Notes under the pieces: generated by a model
Databases searched by the model: none
Seen by the model: the letters and a program-made list of their open reading frames with translations, nothing else
Told to the model about the DNA's origin: nothing
Position numbers and translations under genes: made by a program
From: JACPUX01 sp964517465
Lineage (GTDB): Bacteria > Pseudomonadota > Gammaproteobacteria > Burkholderiales > Casimicrobiaceae
Length of the DNA stretch: 64,000 bases
NCBI GenBank assembly: GCA_964517465.1
Contig: CAZFEK010000012.1
Span: 21,845-85,844 of the forward strand
Direction of reading: 5' to 3'
In this document: piece after piece, positions 26,500 to 34,159 of the stretch
How positions within the stretch are numbered: the stretch's first letter is position 1
How the letters are laid out: every line of letters starts with the position of its first letter

Positions 26500-27442
26500 A
26501 ACTCGACCCGAAATCCTGGTCGTCGCGCCGTTGCCCGCCTGGCTGCAAGAACCCTGGCACGCCGATTTCATTTGCCACGACTGGGTGCATGCGCCCGACC
26601 GCGACGCCCTGGTGGACCGCGTGGCGCCGCGCATCCGCGGCGTGGTCACCCACGCCATCGGCGTGCTCGACCCGGAACTGCTCGCACGGCTGCCGGCGCT
26701 GGAAATCGTTGCCACCTTCGGGGTGGGCTACGATGGCGTGCCCCTCGAGGATTGCCGCCGGCGCGGCGTGCGCGTCAGCAACACCCCCGACGTGCTCACC
26801 GACGACACCGCCGACATCGCCGTGGCGCTCACGCTGATGCTTTGCCGCGATCTCTTGACCGCCAACCGCCATGTGATTTCCGGCAGCTGGCTCGCAGGGC
26901 CGGCGCCGCTCGCTACGGCGATGAAAGGCAAACGTGTGGGCATCTTGGGCCTGGGCCGGATCGGCAAGGCGATCGCCAGTCGGCTAGAGGCCTTCGGTTG
27001 CATGCTGGCCTACCATGGCCGACAGCGCCAGGACGTGCCCTATGCTTTTGCGCCCACCCTGCTCGACCTGGCGAGAGACAGCGAAGTGCTGATCGTCGCC
27101 TGCCCGGGCGGCGCCGAAACAAACCAGCTGATCGGCACCGAGGTGCTCGAGGCCTTGGGCAGCAAAGGCTGGCTGGTGAACATCGCCCGCGGCTCGGTGG
27201 TCGACGAAACCGCGCTCGTTCGCGCCCTGCAGGCCGGCAAACTGCGCGGTGCGGGGCTCGACGTTTACCAAGACGAACCCCGGGTACCGGAGGCCCTCGC
27301 CGCCCTGCCCAATGTCGTCTTGTTCCCCCACGTGGGCAGCGCCACGCGCGAGACGCGGCTCGCCATGGCCATGGGGGTGCTGGCCAACCTGCGCGCCCAT
27401 TTCGCCGGACAACCCCTGCCGACGCCGGTTCCGGGTTGTTGA
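26492..27442 (+). CDS. D-2-hydroxyacid dehydrogenase (NAD(P)-dependent)
   Basis: The 316-residue protein has the Rossmann motif GILGLGRIGKAIA near residue 150, the Arg-containing NIARGSVVD, the Asp/Glu region QDEPRVPEAL and the catalytic His in FPHVGSATRETR. It reduces a 2-oxoacid such as glyoxylate or hydroxypyruvate; the exact substrate is unclear. The ATG at 26492 overlaps hemD by 8 bp, so it is translationally coupled to the heme genes although it has no known heme role. Confidence 0.88.
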   Translation: MPETRPEILVVAPLPAWLQEPWHADFICHDWVHAPDRDALVDRVAPRIRGVVTHAIGVLDPELLARLPALEIVATFGVGYDGVPLEDCRRRGVRVSNTPDVLTDDTADIAVALTLMLCRDLLTANRHVISGSWLAGPAPLATAMKGKRVGILGLGRIGKAIASRLEAFGCMLAYHGRQRQDVPYAFAPTLLDLARDSEVLIVACPGGAETNQLIGTEVLEALGSKGWLVNIARGSVVDETALVRALQAGKLRGAGLDVYQDEPRVPEALAALPNVVLFPHVGSATRETRLAMAMGVLANLRAHFAGQPLPTPVPGC

Positions 27443-27570
27443 TACAATCCTGGCCTAGCCTATGCCGCACAAGCCGGAACCATAGAGAATCGAGGATCGC
27501 GTGCCGACTGCATACTACGGCCCCCCCCAATCCGAAAGGGGAGAAGCCCTTCGCATCGCCCCCAATAGGA

Positions 27571-27592
27571 ACGAGGTGGCGCGCCCCCTCGT
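27571..27592 (+). promoter_or_regulatory. Hairpin in the leader before hemX
   Basis: ACGAGG (27571-27576) pairs with CCTCGT (27587-27592), with an inner GG/CC pair and a CGCG loop. It lies about 85 bp upstream of hemX in a 233-bp gap that separates hemX-hemY from the upstream heme genes. The gap also has a run of eight C. It may hold a separate hemX promoter, but none was matched. Confidence 0.35.
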
Positions 27593-27675
27593 AGATGCCC
27601 CACATCCGCTTTCCGACTCCTTGCTTTTGCGGAATTGCGAAGACTTTAGGCCTCAGCGACTCAGCGCCGCCAGCT

Positions 27676-28749
27676 ATGACTGAACCCCAAGCTGCCCTGC
27701 TCACGCCGGACCCTGCACCCGAAAATAAAGGCTCCCCGCCGGCCGAGGAAAAACCCGGCCCCCGCTGGCGCTCTCCGACGCTGCGGCGTATCGGCCTGGG
27801 CCTGGTGCTCATGGCCGTCTTGGCGCTCGCTTGGATTGAATACCGCGAGGTCCAAAAACTTCGCGCCGAAGTCACTCAGCAATTGAGCGAAGCCCACCAG
27901 CGCAACGCCGAAACCCGGGCGCACGCCGCCAAGGCGCAAGAGACGGTGCAAGACGTGCAGGCCAAGATGGCCCTGCTGGAAGCCCGGCTTGCCGAGGCAC
28001 AAACCCAACAGGCTGCATTGGAGGCACTTTATCGCGATCTCACCCCCAGCCGCGACGACTTCACGCTCAACGAAATCGAACAAATCCTGTTGCTGGCAAG
28101 CCAGCAGTTGCAGCTTGCCGGCAATGTGCAGACCGCGCTGGCCGCCTTGCAGACCGCGGACGCGCGCTTGCAAAGAAACGACCGGCCGCAGTTCATCGCT
28201 TTGCGGCGCGCCATCGCGCGCGACATGGATCGCCTGAAGTCTTTGCCTTACGTCGACCTCACCGGCATGAGCCTGCGCTTGGACCAGATCATTCAAAGCA
28301 TAGACCGTCTCCCCTTGGCCTTCGAGGAGCGCCCCGCGGCGCGCCCCGCGGCGCCGCCGGCGCCGGAAGAACCCGCCTGGCGCCGCGTGCTTCAGGGTTT
28401 TGCCGACGACTTGCGCCAAATGGTGCGCATCGAAACCCTGGAGCGAGGCGAACCGCCGCTTTTGGCGCCCCAGCAACAGTATTTCTTGAAAGAGAACTTG
28501 AAACTGCGCCTGCTGTCCGCGCGCCTGGCGCTGCTGGCGCGCGATGCCGTTACTTTCCGCGCCGATCTCAAAGCCGCCGACGAATGGATGCGGCGCTATT
28601 TCGACGCCAAGGCCAAGAACACCCAACTCGCATTGGCGACGATCAAGCAGTTCCAAGCCAGCGAACTCGCCATCGAGATGCCCGATCTCTCGGGCAGCCT
28701 CGCCGCCTTGCGCAGCCAGCGCCTGGCAAGAGACCGGAGCGCACGTTGA
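27676..28749 (+). CDS. hemX: HemX-family membrane protein
   Basis: A 357-residue protein: a Pro-rich cytoplasmic N-terminus, one membrane helix at about residues 39-57 and a coiled-coil stretch to about 120 (Gln/Ala/Glu-rich). The C-terminal domain has the DFTLNEIEQILLLASQQLQL and RFRADLKAADEWMRRYF-like pattern of HemX. Databases often label it uroporphyrinogen-III methyltransferase, but it lacks the methyltransferase domain. Its role with hemY is not known. The ATG at 27676 starts just before MTEPQ. Confidence 0.88.
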   Translation: MTEPQAALLTPDPAPENKGSPPAEEKPGPRWRSPTLRRIGLGLVLMAVLALAWIEYREVQKLRAEVTQQLSEAHQRNAETRAHAAKAQETVQDVQAKMALLEARLAEAQTQQAALEALYRDLTPSRDDFTLNEIEQILLLASQQLQLAGNVQTALAALQTADARLQRNDRPQFIALRRAIARDMDRLKSLPYVDLTGMSLRLDQIIQSIDRLPLAFEERPAARPAAPPAPEEPAWRRVLQGFADDLRQMVRIETLERGEPPLLAPQQQYFLKENLKLRLLSARLALLARDAVTFRADLKAADEWMRRYFDAKAKNTQLALATIKQFQASELAIEMPDLSGSLAALRSQRLARDRSAR

Positions 28750-29951
28750 AAGTTCTGGGCTGGCTTTCGGCGCTTGCCGTCGCCGCCGTGGCTTTGGCGC
28801 TGGCGGGAAGAGCCAACACGGGCTACGTGCTCGTCGTCGCTCCGCCTTATCGATACGAGCTCACGCTGAACCTTCTGCTGCTGCTTTTTGCCGCTGGCTG
28901 GATTTTGCTTTATGTTTTGGCCCGCATCGCGCTGCGCGGCTTGGCTATGCCCGCCGAAGTGCGCGAATACCGCGCCCGCAGAAAGCGCGAACGAGCCCAC
29001 GCCGCCATTGATGCCGCTTTGCTGGCGCTCTTGGAGGGTCGTTATGGCAAGGCGCGGCAACACGCCCAGCGCGCCCTTGCCTTGGGCGAAGGTCCCTTGG
29101 CGGCTTTGCTGGCGGCGCGCGCGGCCATCGAGGTGCGCGACTTCGATACCGCCAACGATCTCTTGGCGCGCATCGCCGCCATGACACCGCAATTCACCGC
29201 CGCAAGGCTGATGATGGATGCCGAAATCGAGTTGGCGCTTCAGCGCCCTCAGACTGCGCTGACTTTGCTCCAGCGGCTGCGCGCTGACGCAGGCATGCAC
29301 ACCGCAGCCCTGCGCCTCGAGCTTCGCGCCTTGCAAGCGGCCAAGCGTTGGGCCGACGTTCCGGCCCTGCTGGAGCAACTCAAGCGGCGCGACGTGCTCG
29401 ACAAAGTGCAGGCCGATCAACTACGCTGGCACGCCCAGGCCGAACATCTGGAAAGCCTCAGCGCAGACAGCGCCGCTCTCAACGAGTACTGGCAGCGCCT
29501 GCCCGAGAGCGACCGTCGCCACCCCCGCGTGGCCGCCGCGGCGGCGCAAGCCAGACTGGCCTGCGGCGAAAGAAACCAGGCTGCAGAGATCATCGCGGCC
29601 AGTCTGGAGCACGATTGGGATAGCAACCTGGTGTTGCGCTTCGCCGAATGCCAGGGCGAAGACAACGTGTCCTTGATTCAGCGAGCCGAGGGCTGGCTGG
29701 CCGGGCATCACGACGACGCCTCGCTGCTACTGGTACTGGGCCGCTTGTGCCTGGCTGAAAAGCTCTGGGGCAAGGCGCAGACCTATCTCGAAGCGAGTGT
29801 CGCGCTGGCCGAAACCTATGCCGCGCACCTGGCGCTGGCGGAACTGCACGCCGGCCTCGCCCGCCATGACGAAGCCAACGCGCACCTTGCCGCGGCGATG
29901 CGGCTCGCGCTCGATCAATTGCGCTCAGCGCCGCTAGCCAAGGAAGTTTGA
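28746..29951 (+). CDS. hemY: HemY, TPR-like heme biosynthesis-associated membrane protein
   Basis: The 401-residue protein has two N-terminal membrane helices (about residues 1-22 and 37-58) and then TPR-like helical repeats. It is the proteobacterial HemY, not the protoporphyrinogen oxidase of the same name in Gram-positives. The start is a TTG at 28746 that overlaps the hemX stop (TTGA), so translation is coupled. The biochemical role is not settled. Confidence 0.88.
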   Translation: MKVLGWLSALAVAAVALALAGRANTGYVLVVAPPYRYELTLNLLLLLFAAGWILLYVLARIALRGLAMPAEVREYRARRKRERAHAAIDAALLALLEGRYGKARQHAQRALALGEGPLAALLAARAAIEVRDFDTANDLLARIAAMTPQFTAARLMMDAEIELALQRPQTALTLLQRLRADAGMHTAALRLELRALQAAKRWADVPALLEQLKRRDVLDKVQADQLRWHAQAEHLESLSADSAALNEYWQRLPESDRRHPRVAAAAAQARLACGERNQAAEIIAASLEHDWDSNLVLRFAECQGEDNVSLIQRAEGWLAGHHDDASLLLVLGRLCLAEKLWGKAQTYLEASVALAETYAAHLALAELHAGLARHDEANAHLAAAMRLALDQLRSAPLAKEV

Positions 29952-29960
29952 GGGGGCAAT

Positions 29961-30944
29961 TTGAAGCTGCATGGGCTGGCCATGATTCGCAACGAAGCCG
30001 ACATCGTCGAGAGCTTCGTGCGCCACAACCTCAGGTTTCTCGACGGCCTCACCATCATCGTTCACCGTCCCAGCGACGGAACGCGAGAAATTCTCGATGC
30101 TTTGGGCCGCGAGGGATTGCCTTTGGAGTTGATGCCGCTCGATGAACTAGGCTTTTACCAAGGTCAGCGCATCACCCAGGCCGCACGCAGCGTGTTTCAG
30201 CGTCACCGGCCCGATTTTCTCTTTGCGCTCGATGCCGACGAGTTCCTGCGCGCGACTGAACGGGCTGCCTTGGAAAACACGCTGGCCAACATTCCGGCCG
30301 GCCAGCACGGCAGCACGCCTTGCTACAACTACGCCCCCGACCCGCGCGATGATGCCAACGAGGTCGAGCCGGTTAAGCGGCTGCGTCACCGCCATCCGCG
30401 CGACTCCAACCCGGGCCGATTTCGCAAGCTGATCATCAGCCCATCCTTTGCCGCCGACGCGTCGCTGGTCATCTGCCACGGCAATCACGCCCTTGCTTCT
30501 GCTGATCCGGTGCGCGACAAGGCCTTGGTCGGCCAAACCCATATCACGCCGCCGCTTCTGGCGCATTATCCGGTGCGCAGCGCGGAGCAAGTCTTGATCA
30601 AAACGCTGATCGGATGGCTGGCGCACATCGTGATCGGCGAACACCAAATCGAGCGCTCGGCTCATTGGCGCGCTTTTTACGAGCGCATCAAAATGAAAGC
30701 GAGTTTGAGCGCAGAGGAATTGAGCGAAATTGCGCGGCGCTATCTGGAAGACTGCGCCGAGAACGCAGAAGAAAAAGCCGCACTCAAGGATTTGGTGCTG
30801 GCGGAAGATCCTTTGCCGGTGGATTTCGTCATTCGTTATGCTCACCTTCGCCAGCGCGCACCACTTGCCTGTGTCGCAAACTACGCCGAGCAATTGGCTC
30901 TGGCGTACTTGGAATTGCAGCGCCGACCGGGGATGCGATCCTAG
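29961..30944 (+). CDS. Glycosyltransferase family 2-like protein
   Basis: The 327-residue protein begins LHGLAMIRNEADIVESFVRHN and has the DxD-type motif ALDADEF near residue 93. This is typical of the GT2 subgroup annotated as Glyco_tranf_2_4. The TTG start at 29961 has a purine-rich AGGGGG upstream. Acceptor and donor are unknown. It follows hemY by 9 bp. Its TAG stop and that of the convergent reductase share the palindrome CTAG at 30941-30944. Confidence 0.8.
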   Translation: MKLHGLAMIRNEADIVESFVRHNLRFLDGLTIIVHRPSDGTREILDALGREGLPLELMPLDELGFYQGQRITQAARSVFQRHRPDFLFALDADEFLRATERAALENTLANIPAGQHGSTPCYNYAPDPRDDANEVEPVKRLRHRHPRDSNPGRFRKLIISPSFAADASLVICHGNHALASADPVRDKALVGQTHITPPLLAHYPVRSAEQVLIKTLIGWLAHIVIGEHQIERSAHWRAFYERIKMKASLSAEELSEIARRYLEDCAENAEEKAALKDLVLAEDPLPVDFVIRYAHLRQRAPLACVANYAEQLALAYLELQRRPGMRS

Positions 30945-31966
30945 CCCGATAGGCCGGCGTCGGTGAAAGCGTCGGCAAAATAGTCCTCCGGGGCGAGGCC
31001 TTGACGCTGGAAAGCCTCGCGCGCGGCTGCAATCATCGCCGCGCTGCCGCAAACATACACTTCCTGGCCCGAGAGATCGGGATAGTCCTCGAGCAACGCC
31101 TCATGCACCAGACCGCGCCGGCCCTGCCACGCCGCATCGCCGGGTTCGGAAATCACCGGTGTGAACCGAAACTGCGCTGCTTGGATCTGCGCCCAAGCCC
31201 GAGGCAAGTCGAGCAGGTAAAGCTCTTGCTCACGCCGCGCACCCCAGTAGAGATGCAGCGACTTCGGGTTTCGGGTGTGCAAGGCGTGGGCGATGATGCT
31301 CTTGAATGGCGCAAATCCCGTGCTGCCGGCGACAAGAAGCGCGGGTTTGCCGGAGTCGGACCGCAAACCAAAGCGGCCGTAGGGTCCTTCGAGGCGCAGA
31401 ATTTCCCGCCCTTTGGCCTCCTTGAACAACCATTCGGAGAACGCACCCCCGGGATGATAGCGCACGTGCAATTCGAGCAGCGCTTGCTCGTGCGGCGCAT
31501 GAGCAAGCGAATAGCTGCGCCGCCGCCCGTCGCGCAGAATGAGGTCGATGAACTGCCCGGGCGAAAAATCGAGGCTTTCGGCCGCAGGCAGGCGCAGGGT
31601 CACCCGCATGACCTCGGGGCTCAAGCGCTCCAAATGCTCGACGCGTGCCGGAAGTTTCTTCGCCTGCCGCTCAAAGTCTGCGGCGCGTTCCGGCACTTCG
31701 ATCTGGACCTCGCCCACGGCTCGGGCGACACAAAGCAGGACGTACCCCGCGGCACGCTCTGCTGCGTTCAACGCCTTTTCCGACTCAGGCCCAGGGACCA
31801 CCTCACCCGATACCACTTTCGCTTTGCAGGCGCCACAATCTCCGGTGCGACAGTTATAGGGCAATCGCAGGCCCGCCCGGAGGCCCGCGGCAAGAACGCT
31901 TTCTTCGGTTGCACAGTCGAAACTGCGTCCGCTGGAAATTATGGTAATCTGCGCCGCCATAGTCAT
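30941..31966 (-). CDS. 2Fe-2S/FAD NAD(P)H oxidoreductase (CDP-6-deoxy-glucoseen reductase-like)
   Basis: The 341-residue protein fuses a plant-type ferredoxin domain (Cys39, Cys44, Cys47, Cys79) to an FAD domain (RRRSYSLAHAP) and an NAD domain (AGSTGFAPFKSI, VYVCGSAAMI). It passes electrons from NAD(P)H through FAD to the cluster. Databases name it after AscD/RfbI, but no deoxysugar genes are beside it. A neighbour is ubiA, so a role in quinone or UbiD-type chemistry is possible; this is inference. A second ATG at 31960 is also possible. Confidence 0.85.
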   Translation of the reverse strand: MTMAAQITIISSGRSFDCATEESVLAAGLRAGLRLPYNCRTGDCGACKAKVVSGEVVPGPESEKALNAAERAAGYVLLCVARAVGEVQIEVPERAADFERQAKKLPARVEHLERLSPEVMRVTLRLPAAESLDFSPGQFIDLILRDGRRRSYSLAHAPHEQALLELHVRYHPGGAFSEWLFKEAKGREILRLEGPYGRFGLRSDSGKPALLVAGSTGFAPFKSIIAHALHTRNPKSLHLYWGARREQELYLLDLPRAWAQIQAAQFRFTPVISEPGDAAWQGRRGLVHEALLEDYPDLSGQEVYVCGSAAMIAAAREAFQRQGLAPEDYFADAFTDAGLSG

Positions 31967-32053
31967 TGAGGCCTCAAGTCTTCACATTCTGGAAGAAGAA
32001 ATGGATCGAAGAGCCGCTTATTGGGGATCAACAAGGGAGCGCAGTTTCGTCTT

Positions 32054-32155
32054 CCTGGCGAGAGTTATGCCAGGGGCTTCCCCCCTCGTACCGGCGGGGA
32101 TTTGTTCTCGGTTGGCCATGGTGCGGCGATCCTCTTTGATTCCGGCTTTGCCGGA
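32054..32155 (+). promoter_or_regulatory. Structured leader with hairpins before the SDR gene
   Basis: Within the 210-bp divergent gap, CCTGGC (32054-32059) pairs with GCCAGG (32069-32074). GGGG and CCCC runs just after it could form an alternative stem. TCCGGC-TTT-GCCGGA (32141-32155) forms a third hairpin 21 bp before the GTG start. The arrangement could be an attenuator but matches no riboswitch known to me. Confidence 0.25.
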
Positions 32156-32176
32156 TTAAGGCCTTGAGTCGAAATC

Positions 32177-33079
32177 GTGGCCAGGATATTACTGGTGGGT
32201 TGCGGAGACATCGCGCGACGCGTCGCCCGCCGGCTTGCGCCGCGCCACCGGATTTACGGTCTCGCGCACAGCGCCGATCAGGCGGCGAGCTTGCGGCCCT
32301 TGGGTGTTACCCCGGTGCCGGGCGACCTCGACCGACTGGCTACGCTTTCGCGCCTCCGCGTGTCGCCCGAAGTGGTGTTCCATTTCGCACCCCCTCCTTC
32401 GGTCGGCGAAAGCGACACCCGAACCGTGCGCCTCTTGGCCGCTTTGGCACGGGCAAAAAGCTTACCACGACACCTCATCTACATCAGCACCTCGGGTGTA
32501 TACGGCGACCGCCAGGGCGACCGGGTGGATGAAACGGCCGCGCTCGCCGCGCGCTCGGCGCGGGCGCTCAGGCGAGTCGCGGCGGAAGAAAGTTTGCGGC
32601 GCTTTTGTGCGCGCCACGGCGTGGCGCTGGCGATTTTGCGCGCCCCCGGCATTTATGCTGAGGATAGGCTGCCGCTCGATCGCTTGCGCGCAGGCACACC
32701 GGTGCTGTTTGCCGATGAAGATGTCTATACCAATCACGTGCACGCCGAAGACCTTGCGCGCGCCGCCATCGCAGCCTGGCGCTTCGCCCGCGGCGGACGG
32801 ACCTTCAACGCCTGCGACGACGCCGCCTGGCGCATGGGCGAATGGTTCGATCGCCTGGCCGATGCCTTCGACTTGCCACGTCCGCCGCGCATTTCCCGCG
32901 CTGCGGCGCCTTCCCGAATCTCCGCCCTGCAATGGTCTTTCATGAATGAATCGCGGCGCCTGGTAAACCTCAGACTCAAGAACGAGCTGCATCTGCGGCT
33001 CGAGTATCCCACACCGGAGACACTGCTTGCACGCCTCGCGCCCCAGCAGAAGCAGCACAGACAAGGAAGGTTATTGTGA
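32177..33079 (+). CDS. NAD(P)-dependent epimerase/SDR family protein
   Basis: The 300-residue Rossmann protein starts RILLVGCGDIARRVARRL, a variant NAD(P) motif, and continues with LIYISTSGVYGDRQGD. The usual YxxxK pair is not seen; RALRRVAAEES lies where the Lys would be. It resembles the YeeZ-like SDRs. Function is unknown. The GTG at 32177 is the assigned start. The stop overlaps the ubiA start region, so the two are coupled. Confidence 0.78.
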   Translation: MARILLVGCGDIARRVARRLAPRHRIYGLAHSADQAASLRPLGVTPVPGDLDRLATLSRLRVSPEVVFHFAPPPSVGESDTRTVRLLAALARAKSLPRHLIYISTSGVYGDRQGDRVDETAALAARSARALRRVAAEESLRRFCARHGVALAILRAPGIYAEDRLPLDRLRAGTPVLFADEDVYTNHVHAEDLARAAIAAWRFARGGRTFNACDDAAWRMGEWFDRLADAFDLPRPPRISRAAAPSRISALQWSFMNESRRLVNLRLKNELHLRLEYPTPETLLARLAPQQKQHRQGRLL

Positions 33080-33972
33080 TGACTTGGGCTATAGTCCGTC
33101 AGCGTCTGAATGCCTACGAGCGCCTGGTGCGCCTCGACAAACCCATCGGCATTTTGCTTTTGCTCTGGCCTACGCTCTGGGCGCTGTGGATCGCCTCCGA
33201 CGGGCGGCCGGGTGCCGCGATGATCTGGATATTCGTATTGGGAACGGCGCTGATGCGCTCCTCAGGCTGCGCCGTCAACGATTGGGCCGATCGCAATTTC
33301 GACGGCCACGTCAAACGCACCGCCGCACGCCCGCTCGCCCAAGGCGAAATTGCGCCTTGGGAGGCGCTGGCCGTGGCCGCGGTGCTGGCCCTGTGTTCCT
33401 TCCTGCTCATCTTGCCGCTGCATTGGCGGGCGATTTGGCTATCCCTACCCGCCCTTCTGATCGCCATCACCTACCCCTTCACCAAACGCTTCTTTGCCTT
33501 GCCCCAGGCCTATCTCGGCATCGCCTTTGGCTTCGGCATACCGATGGCCTTTGCCGCGCAAGTGCATGGTCTGCCGCTTTTGGCTTGGCTCCTGCTCGGC
33601 GCCAACATCTGCTGGACGCTGGCTTACGACACCGAATACGCCATGGTGGACCGCGATGACGACATCAAGATCGGCATCCGCACCTCGGCCCTCACCTTCG
33701 GCCAGTACGACGTTGCCGCGGTGATGCTTTTCTATGCCCTCTTTCTGGCCATCATGGCCGGCATAGGCGCCGGCATCGGCCTGGGGCTCATCTATTACGC
33801 CGGTTTGCTGGCCGCCGGCGGCATCGCGTTATACCATTACCGCCTGATTCGCCACCGCGAACGCATGGCCTGCTTCAAGGCCTTCAGGCACAACAACTGG
33901 CTGGGATTCGCGGTGTTCATGGGGGTGGTGCTCGATTACGGCCTGGGGCGGGGGGCCTGGCCAAAATTCTGA
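33079..33972 (+). CDS. ubiA: 4-hydroxybenzoate octaprenyltransferase
   Basis: The 297-residue membrane protein transfers a polyprenyl chain to 4-hydroxybenzoate in ubiquinone synthesis. Both Asp-rich sites are present: NDWADRNFDGHVKRT near residue 70 and YDTEYAMVDRDDD near 185. They bind the diphosphate through magnesium. About eight membrane helices are visible. AAGGAAGG at 33063-33070 fits the ATG at 33079; a GTG at 33076 is the alternative. No ubiC is adjacent. Confidence 0.94.
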   Translation: MTWAIVRQRLNAYERLVRLDKPIGILLLLWPTLWALWIASDGRPGAAMIWIFVLGTALMRSSGCAVNDWADRNFDGHVKRTAARPLAQGEIAPWEALAVAAVLALCSFLLILPLHWRAIWLSLPALLIAITYPFTKRFFALPQAYLGIAFGFGIPMAFAAQVHGLPLLAWLLLGANICWTLAYDTEYAMVDRDDDIKIGIRTSALTFGQYDVAAVMLFYALFLAIMAGIGAGIGLGLIYYAGLLAAGGIALYHYRLIRHRERMACFKAFRHNNWLGFAVFMGVVLDYGLGRGAWPKF

Positions 33973-34009
33973 ACTCGACGCTGGCGATCACAAAAATCAG
34001 AAAACGCCG

Positions 34010-34039
34010 TTGAACCCGCGGTGCCTGCGGTGCTAGGAT
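34010..34039 (+). promoter_or_regulatory. Candidate sigma-70 promoter for the first RCC1 gene
   Basis: TTGAAC (34010-34015) and TAGGAT (34034-34039) are separated by 18 bp, each matching four of six consensus bases. The site lies about 120 bp upstream of the translation start and after the ubiA stop. Confidence 0.35.
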
Positions 34040-34159
34040 GGCCGGGCATCACCAAACAGGAGACATTTCCACCCCAAACGAATTTTTGTTCACCCAGACT
34101 GCGTGCCGATCATGAATCAAGAAAGGCGCACGCAGCCGCAGCTCGGGAGGTTTCCCACC

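Noticed and set aside
27501..27683. A 60-codon GTG-initiated frame before hemX
   Set aside because: It has no convincing ribosome site or recognisable domain and overlaps the hemX start.
27676..28749. Uroporphyrinogen-III C-methyltransferase activity for HemX
   Set aside because: The SAM-dependent methyltransferase domain is absent; only the membrane helix, coiled coil and HemX domain are present.
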